Origin: Myxococcus qinghaiensis
GTDB taxonomy: Bacteria > Myxococcota > Myxococcia > Myxococcales > Myxococcaceae
Length of the DNA stretch: 64,000 bases
Assembly (NCBI RefSeq): GCF_024198215.1
Contig: NZ_JAKCFA010000001.1
Location: 124,001-188,000, forward strand
Direction of reading: 5' to 3'
The translations under genes were made by a program, and so were the position numbers. The notes beneath the pieces are model-generated. The model saw only the letters and a list, made by a program, of their open reading frames with translations, was not told where the DNA came from and did no database searches. This document shows, one piece after another, positions 42,143 through 50,805 of the stretch; position 1 is the stretch's first letter; every line of letters begins with the position of its first letter.

Positions 42143-44155
42143 ATGCACATGAAGCGACTGGCTTCGTTGGTGTTGATGCTCGGTTGTGTCTCGGCGTTCG
42201 CGAAGGCGTCGGAGCGAGAGGTGTGGATCACTCTCGGCGCTGACGCCCTGTCGGAGGTGAACGCCGCGTTCATCGTCGCGGGCGCGAAGGTTCCCTCCCT
42301 TGCGGGGCAGAAGGGTGACGTCGTCGCCCTCAAGCTGCCCGAGTCGGAAATCGACCGGGTCTCCCGGGTGATGCACGACAAGCTCAACCGCTGCGGCGGC
42401 TTCGTCTACCACGACACGGAGGCTGAGGCCCTGGCGGCGGTCGCCGGTGGCGGCCAGACGCACCTGAGCCCGCTGGCGGTGACGTACACGCTGGACAACG
42501 GCCCGGTCGTCAACACGCTGCTGGCGAGCATGGCCGAGCCGAACATCCTGGCGAACATCACCCACCTGTCCAGCTACACCACGCGTTACTACACGTCGAC
42601 CACGGGCGTGCAGGCGGCCAACTGGCTGAAGACGTTGTGGGAGGGTTATGCGGGTCCGCGCGCGCAGGCGGGCGGTGACGTCACCGTCCAGTTGTTCACC
42701 CACGCGGCGTGGGCGCAGCCGTCCGTCATCATGACCATCACCGGCTCGGTGACGCCGTCGGAGATCGTCGTCCTGGGCGGTCACCTGGACTCCACCAGCT
42801 CCTCCAGCGCGGCCCCTGGCGCCGACGATGACGCGTCCGGCATCGCCACCATCTCGGAGGTCATCCGCGTGGCCATGGCCAACGGCTACCAGCCGGCCAA
42901 GACGGTGAAGTTCATGGCGTACGCCGCCGAGGAAGTGGGCCTGCGCGGCTCCAAGGAGATCGCCGACTCGCACAAGAACTCCGGGGCCAACGTCATTGGC
43001 GCGCTGCAGCTCGACATGACGAACTTCAAGGGCTCCACCATCGACGTCGCGCTGATGACGGACTTCACGAACGCGGCGCAGAACGCGTTCATCACCAGCC
43101 TCATCTCCACCTACGTGCCGGGCATCCAGGCGGCGAACTCCACGTGCGGCTACGCGTGCTCGGACCACGCCTCGTGGACGAACGCGGGCTTCGCCGCGTC
43201 GATTCCCTTCGAGGCGCTGATGGGCCAGCACAACAACCTCATCCACACCTCGGGTGACACGCTGGTGAAGAGCGGCAACAACGCGAACCACGCGCTGAAG
43301 TTCGCGAAGGTCGCGGGGGCGTACATGGCGGAGCTGGCCAAGGGCACCGCGGCGGTCTCCGACAGCGTGCCGCCCACCGTGGCCGTTACCGCGCCCACCG
43401 CCGGCGCCACCGTCTCTGGCCTCGTCACGCTCGCCGCCAACGCCACGGACAACACGGGCATCAGCCGCGTGGAGTTCCTGGTGGACGGCAACCTCGTGGG
43501 CACCGCCACCACGCTGCCTCACGCGTCCGCGTGGAACTCCGCCGCGGTCGCCAACGGCAGCCACGTCGTGACGGCGAGGGCGTATGACCTCATCGGCAAC
43601 GCCACCACCAGCACCGCCGTCACCGTCACCAGCGCCAACGCCTCCAGCAACGCCATCTACGACACGGTGCTGCGCGTTCCGCGCTGCTCCAACGTGGGCA
43701 ACGTGTGTGACTCCACCACGCTGCTCAACGGCCGCGCCGGCCTGGGGCCCGAGGCTCACGCCCCCAACACCATCAACAACTCCTGCGCGGACGGCGTCTC
43801 CGGCGCGTATCACACCGACGAGTCGAACGACCGCATCCGCGTGTCCACCGTCAGCGGCAATTCCTTCGCCCCCGGCGAGGTGATTCGTGTCGAGGCCACC
43901 GTGTGGGTCTTCGCCGTCCGTCCGGACAAGCTGGACCTGTACCACGCGCCGAACGCCAACAGCCCGGTGTGGACGAAGATCGCCACCGTCGCTCCTGTCG
44001 CGACGGGTCAGCAGACGCTGACGGCCACGTACACGCTGCCCGCGGGCACGCTGCAGGCCGTGCGCGCTCGCTTCCGCTACAACGGCAGCGCGGCGCCTTG
44101 CGGCACCACGTCGTACGACGACCACGACGACATCGTGTTCGCCGTCAGTCCGTAG
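42143..44155 (+). CDS. secreted M28 zinc aminopeptidase with Ig-like and C-terminal domains
   Basis: 670 residues. Signal peptide at 1-22, propeptide to about 105, and a catalytic domain at about 106-405 that closely follows Vibrio proteolyticus aminopeptidase: GGHLDS (His214), GADDDASGIA (bridging Asp229), AYAAEEVGLRGS (Glu263 base, Glu264 ligand), ALQLDMTNF (Asp291) and LIHTSGDTL (His368). Also CGYACSDHASW with the conserved Cys pair. An Ig-like domain follows at about 410-500 (VEFLVDGNLVGTATTLP), then a C-terminal beta-rich domain (about 505-670). It removes N-terminal residues from peptides outside the cell. AGGAGGAG precedes the ATG. No accessory gene overlaps it. Confidence 0.95.
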   Translation: MHMKRLASLVLMLGCVSAFAKASEREVWITLGADALSEVNAAFIVAGAKVPSLAGQKGDVVALKLPESEIDRVSRVMHDKLNRCGGFVYHDTEAEALAAVAGGGQTHLSPLAVTYTLDNGPVVNTLLASMAEPNILANITHLSSYTTRYYTSTTGVQAANWLKTLWEGYAGPRAQAGGDVTVQLFTHAAWAQPSVIMTITGSVTPSEIVVLGGHLDSTSSSSAAPGADDDASGIATISEVIRVAMANGYQPAKTVKFMAYAAEEVGLRGSKEIADSHKNSGANVIGALQLDMTNFKGSTIDVALMTDFTNAAQNAFITSLISTYVPGIQAANSTCGYACSDHASWTNAGFAASIPFEALMGQHNNLIHTSGDTLVKSGNNANHALKFAKVAGAYMAELAKGTAAVSDSVPPTVAVTAPTAGATVSGLVTLAANATDNTGISRVEFLVDGNLVGTATTLPHASAWNSAAVANGSHVVTARAYDLIGNATTSTAVTVTSANASSNAIYDTVLRVPRCSNVGNVCDSTTLLNGRAGLGPEAHAPNTINNSCADGVSGAYHTDESNDRIRVSTVSGNSFAPGEVIRVEATVWVFAVRPDKLDLYHAPNANSPVWTKIATVAPVATGQQTLTATYTLPAGTLQAVRARFRYNGSAAPCGTTSYDDHDDIVFAVSP

Positions 44156-44174
44156 TTCCGTAGGATGCCCCCAT

Positions 44175-44200
44175 GCCCCCTTCCGCTGGTGGAAGGGGGC
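44175..44200 (+). terminator. hairpin after the M28 aminopeptidase gene
   Basis: GCCCCCTTCC (44175-44184) and GGAAGGGGGC (44191-44200) form a perfect 10-bp stem with loop GCTGGT, 20 bp past the stop codon. TCCCGGGA follows at 44207 and again at 44222. No T-tract, as is common in GC-rich genomes. Confidence 0.7.
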
Positions 44201-44276
44201 GTGGACTCCCGGGACGACGAATCCCGGGAAGCGTGGGCGGCGGGCCGCCGTTCCAGGAGCATTTGGGAGCCCCGAC

Positions 44277-45257
44277 GTGACACGCCGCTCGAAGTCGAAC
44301 TCCGGTCTGAGCCCCCGGGCGGCCGAGCACCTGCGCCCCCGGCTCGACGCCTTCCTGGCCTCCACGGATGCCCGGGCCCGCATCGGGTTCGACCCGGTGG
44401 AGTTCCCCCACCGCTACACGGACGCTCGCGATATCGAGGTGAGCGCGCTGCTCGCCTGTGCGCTGGCCTATGGGCGCGCGGACCTGTTCCGCCCCAAGGT
44501 GGACTCGCTGCTCCAGCGCATGGGCCCATCACCCGCCGCCTTCGTGCGCGCGCTCGACATCCCCGGCGCGAAGGCGCTGCTGGACGGCTTCGTCTATCGC
44601 TTCAACGTGGGGACGGATGTCGCCGTGTTGCTGTTGGGCATGGGGCGCGCGCTGCGGGAGCACGGAGACCTGGAGTCCCTCTTCGTCCAGGGGCTCGCCG
44701 CCGAGGGCAGCCTGCATGGCGCGCTCGGGGCCTTCACCACCGCGCTGCGCCGGGTGCCCATGGAGCCCCTGCGCGCGGCGATGGGACCCGAGCGGGGACT
44801 GCACCACCTGCTGCCTTCGCCGCTGGGGCCGGGCGCGGCCAAGCGCTTGAACCTCTTCCTGCGGTGGATGGTTCGGGGGCCGGACGCGGTCGACTTCGGC
44901 ATCTGGAAGCGGGTGGCACCCTCGGTCCTGATGATTCCGTTGGACACGCACATCGGCCGCATCGCCGGCCATCTGGGTCTTACGCGCCGGAAGGATTTGA
45001 CGTGGCGCACGGCGGAAGAGGTGACGACGTCGCTGCGAGCCTTGGATGCGGAGGACCCCGTCCGCTACGACTTCGCGCTCTGCCACTATGGGATGAGTGG
45101 CGCGTGTCCCGCGCAGCCGGTGCCGGAGAATTGCGAGCGCTGTCCGTTGCTGGCCGCCTGCCTCGTGGGGCCGCGTGTGGTGGCGACGGCGACCCGTCGG
45201 GTCTCCGGTGCCTCGCGACGGCGAGGTTCCTCGGTGTCGGATGGGGACGGACGTTGA
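44277..45257 (+). CDS. TIGR02757 (DUF2400) family protein
   Basis: 326 residues, GTG start. Family features seen: GFDPVEFPHRYTDARDIEV, LLACALAYGR, RLNLFLRWMVRGPDAVDFG, and LDTHIGRIAGHLGL (helical region related to HhH-GPD DNA glycosylases). The C-terminal part holds HYGMSGACPAQPVPENCERC and LLAAC, which resembles the four-Cys loop for a 4Fe-4S cluster in MutY/Nth-like enzymes. The function of the family is not established; a DNA-binding or repair role is plausible. It ends just before the hybrid histidine kinase gene. Confidence 0.88.
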   Translation: MTRRSKSNSGLSPRAAEHLRPRLDAFLASTDARARIGFDPVEFPHRYTDARDIEVSALLACALAYGRADLFRPKVDSLLQRMGPSPAAFVRALDIPGAKALLDGFVYRFNVGTDVAVLLLGMGRALREHGDLESLFVQGLAAEGSLHGALGAFTTALRRVPMEPLRAAMGPERGLHHLLPSPLGPGAAKRLNLFLRWMVRGPDAVDFGIWKRVAPSVLMIPLDTHIGRIAGHLGLTRRKDLTWRTAEEVTTSLRALDAEDPVRYDFALCHYGMSGACPAQPVPENCERCPLLAACLVGPRVVATATRRVSGASRRRGSSVSDGDGR

Positions 45258-45312
45258 CCCTGGGGCGCCGGAGCGCTGCAATCCGGCCGGATGTCTCCAT
45301 GTCTCATTCCAT

Positions 45313-47244
45313 GTGACATCAAGGCCTCTCAGGGCCGAGGAGTGTGAAGCGGTGCTCGCGACACTGGTGGCGGTGCCCCCGGCGGTGGCGGCTGCGGTGG
45401 AGCGCGGCTTGCGCGCGTCGGGCGCGGGACAGTCCTGCCACGTGTTGTGCGTGACGGGAGCCGACGTGATTGCCTCTCCGGTGGATGAGGGGCTGCTGGT
45501 GACGTTCGACTCCGGTGGCCCGCTGGAGGACGTGCTCGCGGACGTGCGGCGACTCCACGCGCTCCGAGTCTCCTCGCGCACGCACCTGGTGGTGTTGACG
45601 ACTCGCGAGGGCATGGAGGCCGAGGCGCTGGCGGAGGCCGGCGCTGACGAGTGTGTCGAATCCCCGGAGCGGGGCTGGGGCGCGAGGCTGGTGATGCTGC
45701 GTCGGCGTCTGGAGACGGAGACGGGCGAGCGGGACCTCCAGGCGCTGCGCCGCACGTGTGAGTTCCTCCGCAGTGCGCTGGATGCGGTGCCGGAGCCGCT
45801 CTTCGTGAAGGACCGGCAGCACCGCTGGGTGGCGCTCAACAGCGCCTTCTGCCGCTTCATGGGTCACCCCGCGGAGGCCTTGCTGGGCCGCTCCGACCAC
45901 GAGTTCGTCCCCGCTCACGAGGCGGACGGCTACTGGCGCGGCGACGAGCAGGTGTTCCACTCCGGTGTCCCCGAAGAGAGCAAGGAGACGCACACGGACC
46001 GGACGGGACTGTCCCGGGTGCTGGTGACGAAGAAGGCCACGTTCAATGGTGCCGGGGAGACGTTCCTGGTGGCCATCATCCGTGACGTCACCGACCGCAA
46101 GCGCCTGGAGTCGCAGCTCCTGCTCGCGGAGCGGATGGCGTCGGTGGGCACGCTGGCGGCGGGCGTGGCGCACGAAATCAACAACCCCCTGGCCTACGTC
46201 AGCTCCAACCTCGCGTATGTGAAGGATTTGCTGGCGCAGCCGACGCTGTCCTCGGAGCACTTGCCGGAGCTGCGCGAGGTGGTGGCGGATGCGATTGACG
46301 GCGCGGGACGCGTCAACGCCATCGTCCGGGACTTGCGCACGTTCGCTCGCGGGGACGAGGAGCGCCACGGCCCGGTGGATGTCCTGCGCGCGGTGGAGGG
46401 CGCGCTGCGGTTGGTGCGCAACGAGCTGACGCATCGGGCCCGCGTGGTGTGCACCCTGGAGCATGTGCCGCCCATCCTCGGCAACGAGGTGCGGCTGGGG
46501 CAGGTGGTGCTGAACCTGCTGGTGAACGCGCTCCAGGCGCTGCCCGCCCGTCCCGCCGAGGAGAACCGCGTGCGCGTCAGCCTGCGCACCGGACGCGCGG
46601 GGCAGGTGGAGCTGGAGGTCGCCGACAACGGGATGGGCATGGCGCCGGAGGTGCAGCGCCGCATCTTCGACCCGTTCTTCACCACGCGCTCCGTGGGCGA
46701 GGGGACGGGGCTGGGACTGTCCATCTGTCTCTCACTGGTGCAGGCGATGGGGGGCCGCATCGAGGTGACCAGCGTGCAGGACTGGGGGAGCACCTTCCGC
46801 GTGGTGCTGCCGGCCCTCGCGGTGGGCACGGTCGCCGCGCCCGAGGCGCCGTTGCTTGGCGTGGTGGTGCCGCTGGCGGTGCGCCGCAGGGTCTTGCTCA
46901 TCGATGACGAGCCGTCCGTGGGCAACTCGGTGAGCCGGCTGGTGCGTGATGTCTACGAGGTGCACGCGGTGCAGGACGCGCGCGAGGCGCTGCGACGCCT
47001 GTCCACGGGCGAGCGCTTCGATGCCATCCTGTGTGACTTGATGATGCCGGGAATGAGTGGAATGGACTTCGTGGTGGAGCTGGAGCGGCTGGCGCCCGAG
47101 CTGGTGCCTCGCACCGGGCTCATGACAGGTGGGGCCTTCACCGCGCAGGCGCGCGAGTTCGTGGGTCGTCACTCGCGAGGGCTCCTGGAGAAGCCCTTCG
47201 AGCGCGAGCGGCTGTGCACGTTCGTGGAGCACCTCTTCCCGTGA
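45313..47244 (+). CDS. hybrid sensor histidine kinase: pseudo-receiver, PAS, HisKA, HATPase, receiver
   Basis: 643 residues from GTG 45313. N-terminal segment (about 45-130) looks like the second half of a receiver domain (HLVVLTTREG, EALAEAGADECVESPE) but lacks a phosphoacceptor Asp. PAS domain at about 150-265 (VKDRQHRWVALNSAFCRFMG). HisKA with phosphoacceptor His287 in GVAHEINNPLAYV; HATPase with LVNALQAL, DNGMGM and GTGLGLSI. C-terminal receiver with acidic pair 531-532 (LIDDEPS), phosphoacceptor Asp575 (CDLMMPG) and Lys627. No TM helix, so cytoplasmic. ATG 45241 is an alternative start but would overlap the upstream gene and adds residues that do not look coding. It overlaps the next gene as GTGA. 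Confidence 0.88.
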   Translation: MTSRPLRAEECEAVLATLVAVPPAVAAAVERGLRASGAGQSCHVLCVTGADVIASPVDEGLLVTFDSGGPLEDVLADVRRLHALRVSSRTHLVVLTTREGMEAEALAEAGADECVESPERGWGARLVMLRRRLETETGERDLQALRRTCEFLRSALDAVPEPLFVKDRQHRWVALNSAFCRFMGHPAEALLGRSDHEFVPAHEADGYWRGDEQVFHSGVPEESKETHTDRTGLSRVLVTKKATFNGAGETFLVAIIRDVTDRKRLESQLLLAERMASVGTLAAGVAHEINNPLAYVSSNLAYVKDLLAQPTLSSEHLPELREVVADAIDGAGRVNAIVRDLRTFARGDEERHGPVDVLRAVEGALRLVRNELTHRARVVCTLEHVPPILGNEVRLGQVVLNLLVNALQALPARPAEENRVRVSLRTGRAGQVELEVADNGMGMAPEVQRRIFDPFFTTRSVGEGTGLGLSICLSLVQAMGGRIEVTSVQDWGSTFRVVLPALAVGTVAAPEAPLLGVVVPLAVRRRVLLIDDEPSVGNSVSRLVRDVYEVHAVQDAREALRRLSTGERFDAILCDLMMPGMSGMDFVVELERLAPELVPRTGLMTGGAFTAQAREFVGRHSRGLLEKPFERERLCTFVEHLFP

Positions 47245-48395
47245 GGCGAGCCACCTGGCGGAACCTGGGCCTGGGCCTGGCCGTGGTGCTGGTGGGCGTG
47301 GTGCTGCTGGCCGTGCACTGGCTGCCGGGCCTGTCATTCGTGGTGCGAGCGGCGGGGATGGAGGGCTCGGTGCCCGAGGGGGTGGCCCGGTGGCGCAACG
47401 GCCCCTATGAAGTCAGCGAGCTGCGTGTTCCCACCCGTCACGGCGAGGTGCGCGCGCGGCTGTACCGTCCCCACGAGGTGCGAGGGCGCACGGTGGTGCT
47501 GACCTCGGGTGTCCATGCCGAGGGCATCGACGAGCCTCGGCTGGTGAAGCTGGCCCAGGACCTGGCGACGGGCGGGCAGACGGTGCTCACGCCGGAGCCG
47601 CCGGACCTCCTGCGCTACGAAATCACCCCCCGGCTCCCCGACGTCATCGAGGACGCGGCCCGGTGGACCGCCTCTCGCGAGGACCTGGCGCCTGGCGGGA
47701 AGGTGGACCTGTTCGGCATCAGCTTCTCGGGAGGGCTCTCCGTCGTCGCGGCGGGACGGCCCGCGCTGCGAGACAAGGTCGCTGCCACGCTGTCCTTCGG
47801 AGGGCATGGGGACCTGCCCCGGGTGCTGGCCTTCTTGTGCAGTGGGGTGCTGCCGGATGGCTCGCGCCTGGCGCCGCATGACTACGGCGTGGTCATCATC
47901 CTGCTCAACGTGGCCGACCGGCTGGTTCCACCGGAGCAGGTGGAGCCGCTGCGCGAGGGCATCCGGACCTTCCTGCGCGCGTCTCACCAGACGCAGAAGG
48001 ACGGCAAGCTCGCGGAGGAGACGTTCGCCCATGCACGGGTGCTGCAGACCCGCATGCCCGAGCCGGCGTCGAAGCTGATGGGGTATGTGAACACGCGGGA
48101 CGTGGCGGCGCTGGGGCCGCTGCTCCTGCCGCTGGTCCAGGAGTTCGCTGCGGACCCGTCCATGTCGCCAGCCCGGTCTCCCGCGCCAGCCTCGCCCGTG
48201 TATCTGCTCCACGGAGCCGGGGACACGGTGATTCCAGCGATGGAGTCGGTGTTGCTGGCGGAGGCATTGCGCCCCTACACGGAGGTACACCAGCTCTCCA
48301 CGCCTCTCATCAGCCATGCGGAGGTGGATCAGAAGGCGGGGGTGGGGGACGTGGTCCGGATGGTGCGCTTCTGGTCGGGCCTGCTGGCCGAGTGA
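47241..48395 (+). CDS. membrane-anchored alpha/beta hydrolase
   Basis: 384 residues, GTG start overlapping the kinase stop by 4 bp. One N-terminal TM anchor (LGLGLAVVLVGVVLLAVHWL). The alpha/beta hydrolase body shows VVLTSGVHAEGIDEPR, nucleophile elbow with Ser161 in LFGISFSGGLS, and late AGDTVIPAMES and ISHAEVD, which would give the acid and His. The substrate is unknown. The active site probably faces the periplasm. Coupling to the histidine kinase gene suggests shared control, although a functional link is not clear. Confidence 0.8.
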   Translation: MRRATWRNLGLGLAVVLVGVVLLAVHWLPGLSFVVRAAGMEGSVPEGVARWRNGPYEVSELRVPTRHGEVRARLYRPHEVRGRTVVLTSGVHAEGIDEPRLVKLAQDLATGGQTVLTPEPPDLLRYEITPRLPDVIEDAARWTASREDLAPGGKVDLFGISFSGGLSVVAAGRPALRDKVAATLSFGGHGDLPRVLAFLCSGVLPDGSRLAPHDYGVVIILLNVADRLVPPEQVEPLREGIRTFLRASHQTQKDGKLAEETFAHARVLQTRMPEPASKLMGYVNTRDVAALGPLLLPLVQEFAADPSMSPARSPAPASPVYLLHGAGDTVIPAMESVLLAEALRPYTEVHQLSTPLISHAEVDQKAGVGDVVRMVRFWSGLLAE

Positions 48396-48507
48396 GTCGG
48401 CCCCGGGCCCCGTCCGACTGGTGGGCGAGCCCTCAGGCGTCATCCACCGGACAGCGCGGTGCGGGCATGGCTACCGGAATGGAACGCCGGATACATTGTC
48501 CCGCGTC

Positions 48508-50805
48508 ATGAGCGTCAGTCTCCGTGACGTCCTCACAGGTGAGGACGTGTTCGGCTACATCCATCGGGTTCAGGGTTCCTTCGACTCGCGTCTCTTCCAG
48601 CGGATTCTCGGCGCCGCCAATGCGTTCAAGGAGGGCGACGAGGCCCTCGGTATCGCCGCCGACGACGAGGTCTCCCGGGCCAACGCCCGCGCGCTGCTGG
48701 CTCGCACGCGGTTGGGCGAGCTGCACTCGCACCCTCCCTTCGAGGACCGGCTCCACGCCTTCATGATGGAGGCGCTGGACGTCGAGCTGCTCCAGCGGCT
48801 GGGCGACTGGACGTTGGGACAGCTCAAGTCGTACCTGCTCACGGCCGCCGAGGCGGACGTGAAGGCCATCCTGGGAGGCCTGGGCAGCGACGTCATCGCG
48901 TGTGTCGTGAAGCTGATGAGCGACGCGGAGCTGAAGGCGGTGGGCTCGCGCATCTTCCATTCGCTGCCGGGCAGCAACCTGGGCGCGAAGGGGTATCTGG
49001 GCGCGCGGCTCCAGCCGAACTCGCCCACGGACCACCCGGACGACATCCGCTGGCAGGTGTTCAACGGCTGGTCCTTCGCGGTGGGCGACGTGGTGCTCGG
49101 GACGAACCCGGTGTCGTCCGCGCCGGAGTCCGTGGCCGCGGTGGAGTCAGCGCTGCACGACATTCTTGTCACCTTCGGGCTCACGGAAGTGATGCCCCAC
49201 TGCGTGCTCTCGCACATCGACGTGCAGGCGAAGGTGGAGGCGATGCGGCCCGGCTCCACGGGCATCTGGTTCCAGAGCCTGGCGGGCAACGAGGCGGCGA
49301 ATCGGACCTTCGACCTCACGCTCGAGAAGATGTCGGCGCACGCGGCGAGCCGGACGGGGCGCTACGGGCTCTACTTCGAGACGGGGCAGGGCGCGGACGC
49401 GACGAACGGACACCACTTCGGTTGCGACATGCTGGTGCACGAGTCACGCAAGTACGGCTTCGCCCGAGCGTTGAAGGCCCGCGTGGCGCTGGCGCAGCTC
49501 GGGGCGGGGCGGGTGCCCGCGCCGTGGGTGCATGTGAATGACGTGGCGGGGTTCATCGGTCCGGAGGTGTTCCGCACCCGGGAGCAGCTCGTGCGCTGCT
49601 GCCTGGAAGACATCGTCATGGGCAAGCTGCATGGGCTGATGATTGGCCTGGACGTGTGCTCGACGCTGCACATGGACGTGTCGCTGGATGACCTGTCCTG
49701 GTGTCTGGAGCAGGTGGTGGAGGCCGCGCCGGGTTATCTGATGGCGCTGCCCACGCGCAATGACCCGATGCTCAGCTACCTGACGACGAGCTTCCAGGAC
49801 CACGTGCGCCTGCGAGAGACGAAGGGGCTGAAGGTCGATGACCGGATGTGGGCCTTCTTCCAGTCGCTCGGCGTCATCGACGAGGCGGGGCGCCCCACCG
49901 AGCATTTCGGAGACCCGGCCTGGGTCTATCTGCAGTATCGCCGGCGCAAGGGGGACGTTCGCTCGGACGCGAGCCTCCTGGAGGAAGCGCGCTCCGAGAT
50001 GGCGGCGGTGCGTGAGCGGGGCGTGCCGTTGGCCGTGGGGCATGGCGCAGCGCCGTGGGAGCTGGAGCCTTCGCTGGAGCGGGAGCTGCGTGCCTTGTAC
50101 GAGGACGCGAAGGTGGGGCTCTGGTCGGAACTCATGGACTCGGCGGTGGCTGGGATTCCCGAGGCGGTGATGCTGCGCACCTGCGCGGAGGACCGTCGCG
50201 ACTACATCCTGCATCCACCGGCGGGGGAGCGGCTGGATGCTGCTTCCGAACTGGCGGTGCGGATGCTGCGGCTGCGGCACGAGGGGCGCTGGAATGCGCA
50301 GATTCTTGTCTCGGACGGCTTGGATGCGCGCTCGCTGATGGACGAGGGGCACCTGTCCCCGTTCCTGACGGAGTTGCGGCGGGAGCTGGAGGCGGGAGGG
50401 TGGAAGGTGGCGCCGGAGCACCTGGTGCTGAAGCACGGACGCGTGAGGGCCGGCTATCAGGTGGGTGAGCTGTTGTTCGGTGACGCGGAGGACAGCTCAC
50501 CGAGAGCGCTCATCCACGTCATCGGCGAGCGCCCGGGCTCCGGGCACCATGCCTTCTCCGCGTACCTCACGGCGCCTGCCGCGAGCACGTGGTGGCGGCA
50601 GGGCAGGGCGGACCACGACATCACCCGGCTCATCGCGGGCATCTCCGACACAAGCGTTCGTCCGCAGGCCGCGGCGCGAGAGGCAGTGGGCATCCTCGCG
50701 GAGCTGACCGCCACGACGCAGATGAAGCTGCCGTCCGAGGGCAGATTGACGGAGCTGCGAGCGGTGCCGGAGTTGCAAGCGGTGCCGGAGCAAGCTCACC
50801 GCTGA
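48508..50805 (+). CDS. eutBC: single-chain EutB-EutC ethanolamine ammonia-lyase
   Basis: 765 residues. Residues 1-about 460 are the large catalytic subunit EutB: GEDVFGYIHRVQGSFDSRLF, ALGIAADDEVSRANAR, FETGQGADATNGHHFGCDML (the glutamine-aspartate-Asn region near substrate) and a TIM-barrel-like core. After a linker, about 575-740 are EutC: WNAQILVSDGLDARSLMDEG, HGRVRAGYQVGELLF, HVIGERPGSGHHAFSAYLTA and DHDITRLIAGISDTS. These subunits are normally two proteins; here they form one uninterrupted frame. The enzyme uses adenosylcobalamin to turn ethanolamine into acetaldehyde and ammonia. No other eut genes lie nearby, so it may serve lipid-derived ethanolamine use without a microcompartment. Confidence 0.93.
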   Translation: MSVSLRDVLTGEDVFGYIHRVQGSFDSRLFQRILGAANAFKEGDEALGIAADDEVSRANARALLARTRLGELHSHPPFEDRLHAFMMEALDVELLQRLGDWTLGQLKSYLLTAAEADVKAILGGLGSDVIACVVKLMSDAELKAVGSRIFHSLPGSNLGAKGYLGARLQPNSPTDHPDDIRWQVFNGWSFAVGDVVLGTNPVSSAPESVAAVESALHDILVTFGLTEVMPHCVLSHIDVQAKVEAMRPGSTGIWFQSLAGNEAANRTFDLTLEKMSAHAASRTGRYGLYFETGQGADATNGHHFGCDMLVHESRKYGFARALKARVALAQLGAGRVPAPWVHVNDVAGFIGPEVFRTREQLVRCCLEDIVMGKLHGLMIGLDVCSTLHMDVSLDDLSWCLEQVVEAAPGYLMALPTRNDPMLSYLTTSFQDHVRLRETKGLKVDDRMWAFFQSLGVIDEAGRPTEHFGDPAWVYLQYRRRKGDVRSDASLLEEARSEMAAVRERGVPLAVGHGAAPWELEPSLERELRALYEDAKVGLWSELMDSAVAGIPEAVMLRTCAEDRRDYILHPPAGERLDAASELAVRMLRLRHEGRWNAQILVSDGLDARSLMDEGHLSPFLTELRRELEAGGWKVAPEHLVLKHGRVRAGYQVGELLFGDAEDSSPRALIHVIGERPGSGHHAFSAYLTAPAASTWWRQGRADHDITRLIAGISDTSVRPQAAAREAVGILAELTATTQMKLPSEGRLTELRAVPELQAVPEQAHR

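Noticed and set aside
45241..45312. Upstream ATG start for the hybrid histidine kinase
   Set aside because: It would overlap the upstream gene and the added residues do not resemble coding sequence; kept only as an alternative.
48508..50805. EutB-EutC joined by a sequencing error
   Set aside because: The frame stays open through the linker and both parts keep their motifs, so a real fusion is the simpler reading.
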